Positions 1-6,073 of a DNA stretch of 11,017 bases are shown in pieces. Both the position numbers and the translations under genes were made by a program. The stretch lies in the NCBI GenBank assembly GCA_023436825.1, contig JAEZHS010000746.1:1-11017 (forward strand). Direction: 5' to 3'. This stretch comes from Pseudomonadota bacterium. Its GTDB lineage: Bacteria > Pseudomonadota > Alphaproteobacteria > Reyranellales > Reyranellaceae. Each line of letters begins with the position of its first letter. Position 1 is the stretch's first letter. The notes under the pieces are model-generated. The model worked only from the letters and a program-made list of their open reading frames with translations, did no database searches and was not told the DNA's origin.

Positions 1-123
1 GTGCTGGACAATGGACGCGTGGCCGAGAGCGGCACGCACGCATCACTGCTCGCGAAGAACGGCCTCTACGCACGGCTGGTGTCGCGCCAGCTTGCCTCGG
101 TCTACGCGCCTGCGGCATCCTGA
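1..123 (+). CDS. ABC transporter ATP-binding/permease protein, C-terminal fragment
   Basis: Only the last 40 codons are in the window; the gene starts upstream and ends with TGA at 121-123. The tail reads VLDNGRVAESGTHASLLAKN, then GLYARLVSRQ. This is the conserved end of the nucleotide-binding domain of ABCB/MsbA-type exporters (Leu-x-x-Gly-x-(I/V)-x-E-x-G-(T/S)-H-x-x-L-L, then G-x-Y-x-x-L). The parent protein would be an inner-membrane exporter coupling ATP hydrolysis to transport of a lipid, drug or peptide, but no substrate can be inferred from this piece. Codon use matches the neighbouring genes. It lies 27 bases ahead of the VOC gene and may be co-transcribed with it. Confidence 0.85.
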   Translation: MLDNGRVAESGTHASLLAKNGLYARLVSRQLASVYAPAAS

Positions 124-150
124 GGGCTCGACCAATCGAGGGAGAACTCG

Positions 151-534
151 ATGTTCAGCCACGTCACCGTCGGCAGCAATGACGTCGCCAAAGCCAAGGC
201 GTTCTACGACGGCGTCGGCAAGGCGCTGGGCCTGGAACGCCTTGCCGACTATCCCGACGCCGCCGGCTACGGCCGCGCCGGGGGACGGCCTCAGCTCTGG
301 ATCGTCACGCCGCTCGACAAGAAGGCGGCAACCACGGGCAACGGCGTCACCATCGCCCTCGACGCGGCGGACCGGCCATCGGTCGATGCCGCCCACAAGG
401 CCGGCATGTCGGCCGGCGGAAAGGACGAAGGCGCGCCAGGCCTGCGCACGCATTATCATCCGAACTACTACGGCGCCTATCTCAGGGATCCCGACGGCAA
501 CAAGGTCTGCGTCGTCTGCCACAAGCCTGCCTGA
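151..534 (+). CDS. VOC family (glyoxalase/bleomycin-resistance fold) protein
   Basis: A 127-residue protein, the usual size for a single-chain VOC protein made of two beta-alpha-beta-beta-beta modules. Diagnostic features are the start MFSHVTVGSNDVAKAKAFYD, with a possible metal-binding His4, and the end DPDGNKVCVVCHKPA. Most VOC enzymes carry a metal-binding Glu in the last strand (NKxE); here the position is Cys120, so the metal site may be changed or absent. VOC members include glyoxalases, dioxygenases and resistance proteins, and the sequence does not show which reaction applies. The start is supported by GGGAGAA a few bases upstream. The next gene begins 9 bases after the stop, so the two are probably co-transcribed. 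Confidence 0.88.
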   Translation: MFSHVTVGSNDVAKAKAFYDGVGKALGLERLADYPDAAGYGRAGGRPQLWIVTPLDKKAATTGNGVTIALDAADRPSVDAAHKAGMSAGGKDEGAPGLRTHYHPNYYGAYLRDPDGNKVCVVCHKPA

Positions 535-543
535 GGAAACGGA

Positions 544-1521
544 ATGGTGCGTCTGTCGCGTCGTGCGGTCCTTACGGCACCGGCGGTGTTCACGGCCGCT
601 GCAGCGCGTGCGCAGGGCGTCCTGCCGGTGCGCGGCGTCAGGATCATCATCGGATACCCGGTGGGCGGCGGCACTGACGAGATGGCCCGCGTCATCGCCT
701 CGGCGCTGCAGCGACGTTTGCAGCGGCCGGTGACGATCGAGAACCGTCCGGGCGCCGCGGGCGCCGCCGTCGGCGAAGCGCTGAAGAAGGGTCCGACCGA
801 CGGATCCGTGCTGGGATTCATTCCGACAGCGACGCTGATCGGAAAACTCACGACCAAATCCTTCCCGTTCGATCCGCAGACCGACCTCAAGCCGCTGACG
901 CTGGCCGGCACCTACACGACAGCCTATGCCGTGTCGCGCAAGATCGACGTTTCCTCGCTGGCCGACTACGGCAAGTGGCTGCAGAGCGCCGGTCCCGCCG
1001 ATGCGCGGTTCGGCACGACCTCGCTGCGGAGCTTCACTCACTTCTTCGGTCTGATGATCGGCAAGGCGCTCGGCCGCGAGCTGGAGGCCGTCTACTACAA
1101 GGGCGCCTCGCCGCTGATAGCCGACATCGAGCCGGCGAAAATCCCCGCCGGCGCCAGTGGCCTCACGTCGCTGCTGCAGCACCACCGCGGCTCGCGGCTG
1201 CGCATCCTCGTCAGCTCGGGCGATCAGCGCAGCAAGACTGCACCCGACATTCCCACCGTCGTCGAGCTCGGCTATCCCACCCTCGAACTGCACAACTGGT
1301 ATGCCTTGTTCGGTCCCGCCGGCCTGTCGCCGGAGGTGGCGGCGGCATGGGAGCGCGAGCTGCGTGCCACGCTGGATTCGCGCGAGACGACAGAGCTTCT
1401 GACCCAGCTCGGCCTCGACGTGGAAACATCGACGGGCGAGCAATGCGCCAAGCGACTGGCAGCCGACATGACACGCTGGCAGACAATCCTTGACTCACTC
1501 GGCCTCAAGGCGACCAATTGA
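544..1521 (+). CDS. Bug-family (TctC-like) tripartite tricarboxylate transporter substrate-binding protein
   Basis: A 325-residue periplasmic binding protein. The N-terminus has Arg-Arg (SRRAVLTAP), a hydrophobic Ala-rich stretch and an Ala-Arg-Ala cleavage region near residues 21-23; this is a Sec signal with some Tat character. The mature start, VRIIIGYPVGGGTDEMAR, is the Bug signature: the Gly-rich loop after the first strand holds a carboxylate of the ligand. ENRPGAAG near residues 60-67 and LGLDVETST near the C-terminus are also typical. No TctA or TctB membrane subunits are nearby, so it is an orphan receptor, which is common in alpha- and betaproteobacteria; the ligand is unknown. A GAGGAAAC ribosome site overlaps the stop of the VOC gene. 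It is a paralogue of the protein at 6074-7060. Confidence 0.92.
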   Translation: MVRLSRRAVLTAPAVFTAAAARAQGVLPVRGVRIIIGYPVGGGTDEMARVIASALQRRLQRPVTIENRPGAAGAAVGEALKKGPTDGSVLGFIPTATLIGKLTTKSFPFDPQTDLKPLTLAGTYTTAYAVSRKIDVSSLADYGKWLQSAGPADARFGTTSLRSFTHFFGLMIGKALGRELEAVYYKGASPLIADIEPAKIPAGASGLTSLLQHHRGSRLRILVSSGDQRSKTAPDIPTVVELGYPTLELHNWYALFGPAGLSPEVAAAWERELRATLDSRETTELLTQLGLDVETSTGEQCAKRLAADMTRWQTILDSLGLKATN

Positions 1522-1544
1522 GCTTCGACAACACAGGTGTCCGC

Positions 1545-2297
1545 ATGAGCGAACCGCTGAAGGTATTCTGGCAACCCGGTTGAACGAGCTGTCTGAGACT
1601 CAAAGAGTTTCTATCGGTCCGTGAGATCGACTTCGTTTCAGTGAATGTGCTCGAGGATCCGGCCGGCATGGCCGAGCTGCAGCGGCTCGGCGTGCGCTCG
1701 GTGCCGGTGCTGTCGCGCGGCGACAAATACACTTTCGGCCAGAGCACCAAGCAGATCGTCGACTTCCTCGGCCTCACCGAGAAGTCCGGCCCCGAACTGT
1801 CGACCGACGAGTTGGCCGCGCGCGTCATGAAGTTCATGGACGCCGCCCTCGAGCTGATCCCGCTGATGCCGGCAGATCGGCTCGGCGTCCATGTCCCGGG
1901 CCGGCCGCGCAGCTACCGGACGCTCGCCTTCCATCTGTTCCGCGTGGTCGACGCCTTCCTCGACGCCAACGAGAACATCACCCTGGTTCAGGCGATGTTC
2001 CGCGAAGAGCCCGCTGCCGATGCCGGCACCGACGCGCTGGTGACCTACGGCTCGAAGGTGCGCCAACGCTTCGCGGCATGGTGGCAAGACGCCAACACTT
2101 CGCCGGCAAAATCGCTGCAGACCTACTACGGGCCGCAGAGCCTGCATGAGCTGATGGAACGAACGACTTGGCATTGTGGCCAGCATGTGCGGCAATACAT
2201 GATGTTGTTGGAGAAGGAGGGGGTGAGCCATCACCGGCCGCTGGTCGCCGCCGACTTCGCCAAGCTGCCGATGCCCCAGAACGTCTGGGATGGTTGA
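1545..2297 (+). CDS. Candidate selenoprotein: Sec-containing glutaredoxin-like domain fused to DinB-like domain
   Basis: Read with TGA 1581-1583 as selenocysteine, this is a 250-residue protein starting MSEPLKVFWQPG-U-TSC. Residues 1-77 are a glutaredoxin/thioredoxin fold: first strand, the redox motif U13-T-S-C16, a helix, and a cis-proline loop RSVPVL (Pro54). Residues about 85-225 look like a DinB/maleylpyruvate-isomerase four-helix bundle with a metal His triad: His130 (AFHLFR) and His210/His214 (WHCGQH). Many DinB-fold proteins are thiol-dependent S-transferases, so the likely role is cytoplasmic thiol or selenol redox chemistry; this is inference. The start ATG lies 23 bases after the Bug gene and has only a weak ribosome site. 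A standard caller would start at GTG 1641 and lose the redox motif. The alternative is a Cys-to-stop mutation; the hairpin after the TGA argues against it. Confidence 0.75.
1581..1583 (+). other. In-frame TGA proposed to encode selenocysteine
   Basis: The codon is thirteenth from ATG 1545 and fills the first position of the glutaredoxin CxxC motif (Gly-TGA-Thr-Ser-Cys). The same frame is open on both sides: 12 codons before it and 237 sense codons after it. TGA acts as a true stop for neighbouring genes (121, 1519, 2295, 2956), so general reassignment of TGA is excluded. Replacement of the attacking cysteine by selenocysteine in UxxC motifs is the classic signature of bacterial thioredoxin-fold selenoproteins. 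Confidence 0.75.
1584..1622 (+). promoter_or_regulatory. Candidate bacterial SECIS hairpin
   Basis: The 39 bases directly 3' of the TGA pair as follows. ACG 1584-1586 pairs with CGU 1620-1622, followed by an A/C mismatch. GCUG 1588-1591 pairs with CGGU 1615-1618, including two G-U pairs. A symmetric 3x3 internal loop follows (UCU/UAU). GAGACUC 1595-1601 then pairs with GAGUUUC 1605-1611, including one G-U, around an AAA loop at 1602-1604. That is 14 pairs, and the loop lies 18 bases past the UGA, within the spacing known for bacterial SECIS elements. The AAA loop lacks the G usually seen in the first two loop positions. An alternative hairpin, UCGGUC 1614-1619 with GAUCGA 1625-1630 and loop CGUGA, does have it. 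Which form SelB would bind cannot be settled by eye. Confidence 0.6.
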
Positions 2298-2331
2298 CGG
2301 AAGCCGGCCGCTCGCTTACCCAGCGTTTTGC

Positions 2332-2958
2332 ATGACAAACAAGTTTCCCGGCCAGAAATATCCGACCGCCGGCGCCTTCGTCGCCGGCTACGTATCGGCG
2401 ATAGCGACCGCCCTAAATTCGGTGCGGCCCGGCCAGGTCGAGCGCGCCGTGACGGCGATGAAGCGGGCCATCCAGTCCGACAGGCTGATCTTCACCTGCG
2501 GCAACGGCGGCTCGGCGGCCATCGCCAATCACCTGACCTGCGACTGCTCCAAGGGGATCGCCACCAACACCACGCTGCGGCCGCGCGTGGTGAGCCTGTC
2601 TGCGACGGTCGAACTGGTGACGGCGATCGCCAACGACATGGCCTACAGCGAGGTCTTCGCCTATCAGCTCAAGAACGCGGCGCGACCGGGTGACGTGCTG
2701 ATCACCATCTCGTCGTCCGGCGACTCGGAGAACATCATCCGTGCGCTCGACTGGGCAGGCAACAACGGCATGACGACGATCGCGCTCTCCGGCTTCTCCG
2801 GCGGACGAAGCGCCCAGATGGCCGACATCAGCCTGCACGTCGCCGCCGAGAATTACGGCGTCGTCGAAGACGTGCATCAATCGCTGATCCACATCCTCGC
2901 CCAGTATGTGCGGATGTCGGAGCTGCCGTCCGAGCTGGTGCAGACACTCCGCTTCTGA
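2332..2958 (+). CDS. SIS-domain phosphosugar isomerase, GmhA-like
   Basis: A 208-residue single-SIS-domain protein from ATG 2332. An earlier ATG at 2290, overlapping the previous stop, would add 14 residues that look non-conserved; neither start has a clear ribosome site. GmhA hallmarks are the phosphate loop CGNGGSAAIANH, AIANDMAYSEVF, the second phosphate site ISSSGDSENII, and the C-terminal VVEDVHQSLIHILAQ, whose first His matches the catalytic His180 of E. coli GmhA. The catalytic Glu65 position falls in CDCSKG and is Asp instead of Glu. GmhA converts sedoheptulose 7-phosphate to heptose 7-phosphate for lipopolysaccharide core or glycan synthesis in the cytoplasm. No other heptose genes are here, so the substrate is open. 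It is probably translated from the same transcript as the upstream fusion gene. Confidence 0.85.
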   Translation: MTNKFPGQKYPTAGAFVAGYVSAIATALNSVRPGQVERAVTAMKRAIQSDRLIFTCGNGGSAAIANHLTCDCSKGIATNTTLRPRVVSLSATVELVTAIANDMAYSEVFAYQLKNAARPGDVLITISSSGDSENIIRALDWAGNNGMTTIALSGFSGGRSAQMADISLHVAAENYGVVEDVHQSLIHILAQYVRMSELPSELVQTLRF

Positions 2959-2984
2959 TCCCTGGATTCGGGCTGCAGACCGAG

Positions 2985-3009
2985 GGAACCCCCCCCGGCC
3001 GGGCGCGTT
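2985..3009 (+). promoter_or_regulatory. EcfG-type general stress sigma factor promoter
   Basis: GGAAC (2985-2989) and CGTT (3006-3009) are separated by exactly 16 bases. This matches the alphaproteobacterial EcfG consensus GGAAC-N16/17-CGTT at every defined position. It lies in the 84-base gap before the DUF883 gene, and transcription would start near 3015-3017, leaving a leader of about 26-28 bases that contains the ribosome site. It implies control through the PhyR-NepR-EcfG general stress pathway, whose genes are not in this window. Confidence 0.8.
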
Positions 3010-3042
3010 CACTGGCTGACCCAAACAGCCCAGGAGCATGTC

Positions 3043-3375
3043 ATGCGCAATGCGGCCACTCACAACGGCAAAGATCTGGCGCGCGAAATCGCGGCTCTCC
3101 GGGAGCAGCTCGACGACCTCGCCGACACGGTGAACGGCACGGGCAGCTCGATGGTGGCCCGCGGCGAAGCGGCGCTCGAGGAAACGCTGAAGTCAGCGCG
3201 TGAACTGATCGGCAAGTATGGCGACACGGCCAAGGCCATCGCCCACGACACGGCGAAACTCAAGGACAGGGCCACCGACACGCTGATCGAGCAGACCGAG
3301 ACGCGCCCGCTCACGACGCTCGCGGCGATCGTCGGCATCGGTTTCCTGGCAGGCTGGCTTTGTCGTCGCCACTAG
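3043..3375 (+). CDS. DUF883/ElaB-YqjD-like membrane-anchored stress protein
   Basis: A 110-residue protein with the ElaB/YqjD layout. A hydrophilic, heptad-rich helical region covers about residues 8-85 (AREIAALREQLDDLADTV, then a segment rich in Ala, Lys and Glu). One C-terminal transmembrane helix follows at about 88-107 (TLAAIVGIGFLAGWL), ending CRRH. In E. coli this family is tail-anchored in the inner membrane and, for YqjD, linked to ribosome binding in stationary phase; the role here is inferred from that. AGGAG at 3032-3036 sits 6 bases before the ATG. The EcfG promoter just upstream makes it a general-stress gene. The small membrane protein that follows is probably on the same transcript. 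Confidence 0.85.
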   Translation: MRNAATHNGKDLAREIAALREQLDDLADTVNGTGSSMVARGEAALEETLKSARELIGKYGDTAKAIAHDTAKLKDRATDTLIEQTETRPLTTLAAIVGIGFLAGWLCRRH

Positions 3376-3415
3376 TCGGCCGTCGCACAGGCCACTCCAG
3401 CCCGCCCGTCGGTCG

Positions 3416-3679
3416 ATGATCGGTCCCCTGCTGCGCGTGGCGGCGTCCGCCGCCGCCGCGCGTTCCCTGCGCAACGCTGCGCACGAAGCGGCGACGCGCG
3501 CGCTGCTGGCGGTCGGGGCCGCGATCGCGGTCGGCATCGGCGTGATCTGCCCCACCTGCTCCGCCTACATCCTGCTCGCCCGAAGCCTCGACCCGGCGGC
3601 CGCCTGGGGAATTCTCGGCGGAGTCTGGGGACTGGGCGGGCTGCTCTACTTCGCCGTCGCCAGCCGCCGGCGCGGCTGA
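3416..3679 (+). CDS. Small membrane protein with CPTC motif, function unknown
   Basis: An 87-residue protein not recognised as a named family. A short, positively charged N-terminal region (RSLRNAAHEAATRA) precedes two predicted membrane helices, about residues 30-53 (ALLAVGAAIAVGIGVICP) and 61-80 (WGILGGVWGLGGLLYFAVA), and the chain ends ASRRRG. A Cys-Pro-Thr-Cys motif lies at the end of the first helix and could hold a metal or form a disulfide. It starts 40 bases after the DUF883 gene with no clear ribosome site. DUF883 genes are often followed by small holin-like membrane proteins, which fits this arrangement. Its 3' end overlaps that of the convergent AI-2E gene by 34 bases. A spurious ORF is possible but less likely given the sensible hydropathy. 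Confidence 0.6.
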   Translation: MIGPLLRVAASAAAARSLRNAAHEAATRALLAVGAAIAVGIGVICPTCSAYILLARSLDPAAAWGILGGVWGLGGLLYFAVASRRRG

Positions 3680-4923
3680 GGCGTCTTGCGTTGCCGCATG
3701 GCGACCGGCGGGCGCGCCACCGACGCGAGCGCGGGCTTGCGCGCCAGCCGCTCGCTCACCGGACGATCGTCGGCCAGCAGGACCTCCAGCCAGCGCATCG
3801 ACGGCAGATGGGCGGCGATGGTGCTGATCAGGATCAGCAGCGGCACCGCGACGATGGCGCCGATCGCGCCCCACATCCAGCCGAGCAAGGCAATGGAAGC
3901 GAACACCGCGACGGTGTTGAGGGCACAGCGACGGCTCACGAACATCGGCGTGACGAGGTTGGCCTCGATGACGTGGATGGCGAGCAATGCAGCCGGCGCG
4001 CCGACGATGCGCGGCCAGTCGTCGAAGGTGAGCAACGCCACAACGGCCACCACCGTGATGGTCACTGCCGAGCCGATGAACGGCACGAAGCCCGCGATGC
4101 CCATCAGGGCGCCCCAGATGATGGCATTGGGAAAGTCCAGCACGGCGAGGGCAACCGTCGAGCAGGCGGCGACGCCGGTGTAGATCACGGCGAGCGAGAA
4201 CAGGTAATGGCCGACGCGCTCGTTGATGTCGCGCATCACCCGCGCCAGCCGCACGCGCGTGCTGAATGAGGCGGGAATGCGCATGATCTGGCGTCGCGAA
4301 TTGTTGCGATGGGTGAGCAGCAGGAAGGCCAGAATCGCGGCATAGAACACCTGCAGCACCACGCCGGGCGTGTTGCCCGCGAGTTCGGCGATCAGCGACT
4401 TCTCGCGCACTACCACCTTCTCCGGCGGCGTCACCGTCGGCGTCGTCGGCGCCGCCGCCGACGTCGCCTGCTCGACCTGCTTGGACACCTCCTGGACGAT
4501 GGCAACCGACTTGCGCACGCCCTCGAGCTTCCGTTCCAGCGTGTAGGTCAGGTAGGGCGTCTGGTCGATCCAGTTGGTGAGAGCCGGAATGGAGATGGCG
4601 AGCAGCGCCGCCAGGCCCATGGCCAGCATCAGCACAGACGCGGCGGCCGCCAGGGGCGGCGGAACGCGCAGGCGCTCGAACGTATTGGCGACCGGTGTCA
4701 GGATCAACGCCAGGACGATGGCGCCTGCCGTGGGGATCAGGAAGTCGCGCGCGACATAGCCGAGGGCGGCGATGGCGCATACCGCCAGCACGATCAGCGG
4801 TCGGCGGATCGCCGAGCCACGATGGACATGGACGACGGGAAAGCGTTCTTCGTCCTGCTCTCTGGTCGCGACGCCCACGCCTCTCGGCTCCCATTGGATC
4901 GACTTCAACGGCCGGGCACCCAA
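3646..4923 (-). CDS. AI-2E family transporter (PF01594-like permease)
   Basis: A 425-residue polytopic inner-membrane protein with the AI-2E/PerM hydropathy pattern. Two helices lie near residues 41-80 (IVLAVCAIAALGYVARDFLIPTAG is part of this block), and a third begins near 90. A long amphipathic segment rich in charged, Thr and Pro residues follows (about 125-180). A C-terminal half of about five helices includes GFVPFIGSAVTITVVAVVAL and LLAIHVIEANLVTPM; the latter is the family's conserved motif. Members export the AI-2 signal in some species or act as Na+/H+ antiporters in others, and the substrate here is unknown. The frame opens with TTG at 4923. GTG at 4878, preceded by GAGAGG, is another possible start, and no ATG lies near. 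The C-terminus is a basic tail. It is transcribed against its neighbours and is probably monocistronic. Confidence 0.88.
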   Translation of the reverse strand: MGARPLKSIQWEPRGVGVATREQDEERFPVVHVHRGSAIRRPLIVLAVCAIAALGYVARDFLIPTAGAIVLALILTPVANTFERLRVPPPLAAAASVLMLAMGLAALLAISIPALTNWIDQTPYLTYTLERKLEGVRKSVAIVQEVSKQVEQATSAAAPTTPTVTPPEKVVVREKSLIAELAGNTPGVVLQVFYAAILAFLLLTHRNNSRRQIMRIPASFSTRVRLARVMRDINERVGHYLFSLAVIYTGVAACSTVALAVLDFPNAIIWGALMGIAGFVPFIGSAVTITVVAVVALLTFDDWPRIVGAPAALLAIHVIEANLVTPMFVSRRCALNTVAVFASIALLGWMWGAIGAIVAVPLLILISTIAAHLPSMRWLEVLLADDRPVSERLARKPALASVARPPVAMRQRKTPQPRRRLATAK

Positions 4924-5011
4924 CGTGGTTGCACCGTTCTGAAATTGCGTTTCTCTCTGTGGCTTCAGGGGTTTGCCGAGTGCGCACGGCGACCTTTAGG
5001 CTCCCGCCACC
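4924..5011. promoter_or_regulatory. Divergent intergenic region between AI-2E and kinase genes
   Basis: This 88-base gap separates two divergently transcribed genes, so it should hold promoters for both. Its G+C is visibly lower than its surroundings around 4940-4965. An 8-base palindrome GTGCGCAC lies at 4980-4987. A weak TTGCCG (4974-4979) to TTTAGG arrangement with a 16-base spacer could serve the plus-strand kinase gene. No EcfG-type sequence was found. No element is strong enough to name. Confidence 0.35.
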
Positions 5012-6064
5012 ATGCCGACCTATGCCAACACCGTTCCCGTCATGGAGCGTCATCGCTTCGACAGCGGCTCGCTCGACCGCTACCTGCTGCGCCATCTCGA
5101 AGGCTATCGCGGCGGACTGGAGGTAAGGCAGTTCGACTCCGGGCACTCCAATCCGACCTTCTTCGTCGGCGCGGAAATGTCGGACAGCAAGCGGCGCGAC
5201 TTCGTGCTGCGCAAGAAGCCGCCCGGCAAGCTGGTGGCGTCGGCCCATCAGGTGGATCGCGAGTTCCGCGTGATCGCGGCCCTTGCCGGCACCGACGTTC
5301 CGGTGGCCCGCGCCCGCCTGCTGTGCACCGACGATTCGGTGATCGGCCAGATGTTCTACCTGATGGACGCCGTGCCCGGCCGCATCCTGATCGACGCCTC
5401 GATGCCCGACCAGAGCCGCGAGGAGCGCGCGGCCATCTTCGATTCCATGAACGACGTGCTCGCCCGCCTGCACAAGGTCGATCCGGCGAAGGTCGGGCTC
5501 GGCGACTACGGGCGCCACGGCCAGTACATCGCGCGCCAGGTGGCGCGCTGGAGCCGGCAGTACGCCGAGCTCAAGACCGAAGACATCCCGGCGATGGACA
5601 AGCTCTCGGCCTGGCTGCCCGAGCACATTCCGGCCGACGATCCCACGACAATCGTCCATGGCGACTATCGCCTGGGCAATCTCATCGTGCATCCGACCGA
5701 GCCGCGCGTCGTCGCGGTGCTCGACTGGGAGCTTTCCACGCTCGGCCATCCGCTGTGCGACGTCGCCTACAACTGCCTGGGTTATCACCTGCCCGATCCG
5801 CCGCACGGCTTCGCCAAGGTCGACTTCGACAGGCTCGGCCTGCCGACCGAGCGGGATTATGTCGCCGCCTACTGCCGGCGCACCGGGCGGCAATCCATCC
5901 CGCACTGGAACTATTACCTCGCCTTCTCGCTCTATCGCCTGGCCGCCATCGCCCAGGGCGTCTATCGCCGCGGCCTGCAGGGCAATTCGTCCAATCCCGA
6001 ATCGATCAAGATGAGCCGGTCCGCGCGCGAGCGCGCCGAGCTCGCGTGGAGTCTCGTGTCCTAG
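5012..6064 (+). CDS. Phosphotransferase family (APH/choline kinase fold) protein
   Basis: A 350-residue cytoplasmic protein of the aminoglycoside phosphotransferase fold, in the subgroup annotated as ACAD10/11-like phosphotransferases. The N-lobe has the strand-loop GHSNPTFFV and the ATP-binding Lys in FVLRKKPPGKL. The catalytic Brenner motif is IVHGDYRLGN, with His216, Asp218 and Asn223. The metal-binding DWELSTLGHPLCD follows, with Asp238. All core residues are intact, so activity as a small-molecule kinase is likely. Relatives in acyl-CoA dehydrogenase clusters phosphorylate hydroxyacyl-type substrates, but no such genes are adjacent here. The ATG at 5012 lacks a strong ribosome site. The stop is 9 bases from the next ATG, so it forms an operon with the second Bug protein. 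Confidence 0.9.
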   Translation: MPTYANTVPVMERHRFDSGSLDRYLLRHLEGYRGGLEVRQFDSGHSNPTFFVGAEMSDSKRRDFVLRKKPPGKLVASAHQVDREFRVIAALAGTDVPVARARLLCTDDSVIGQMFYLMDAVPGRILIDASMPDQSREERAAIFDSMNDVLARLHKVDPAKVGLGDYGRHGQYIARQVARWSRQYAELKTEDIPAMDKLSAWLPEHIPADDPTTIVHGDYRLGNLIVHPTEPRVVAVLDWELSTLGHPLCDVAYNCLGYHLPDPPHGFAKVDFDRLGLPTERDYVAAYCRRTGRQSIPHWNYYLAFSLYRLAAIAQGVYRRGLQGNSSNPESIKMSRSARERAELAWSLVS

Positions 6065-6073
6065 GAGGAAACC

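Noticed and set aside
43..1443. A 466-codon minus-strand frame antisense to the VOC and Bug genes
   Set aside because: It has no ribosome site or domain, and the plus-strand genes in the same place have clear family motifs.
1581..1583. TGA as tryptophan through an alternative genetic code, or suppression by readthrough
   Set aside because: TGA ends several genes properly in this window (121, 1519, 2295, 2956), and the CxxC context calls for Cys/Sec, not Trp.
1545..1640. The gene as a frameshifted or decayed pseudogene
   Set aside because: Both sides of the TGA are in the same frame, no other lesion is seen and all key residues are intact. A simple Cys-to-stop mutation cannot be fully excluded, but the hairpin and local codon bias make it less likely.
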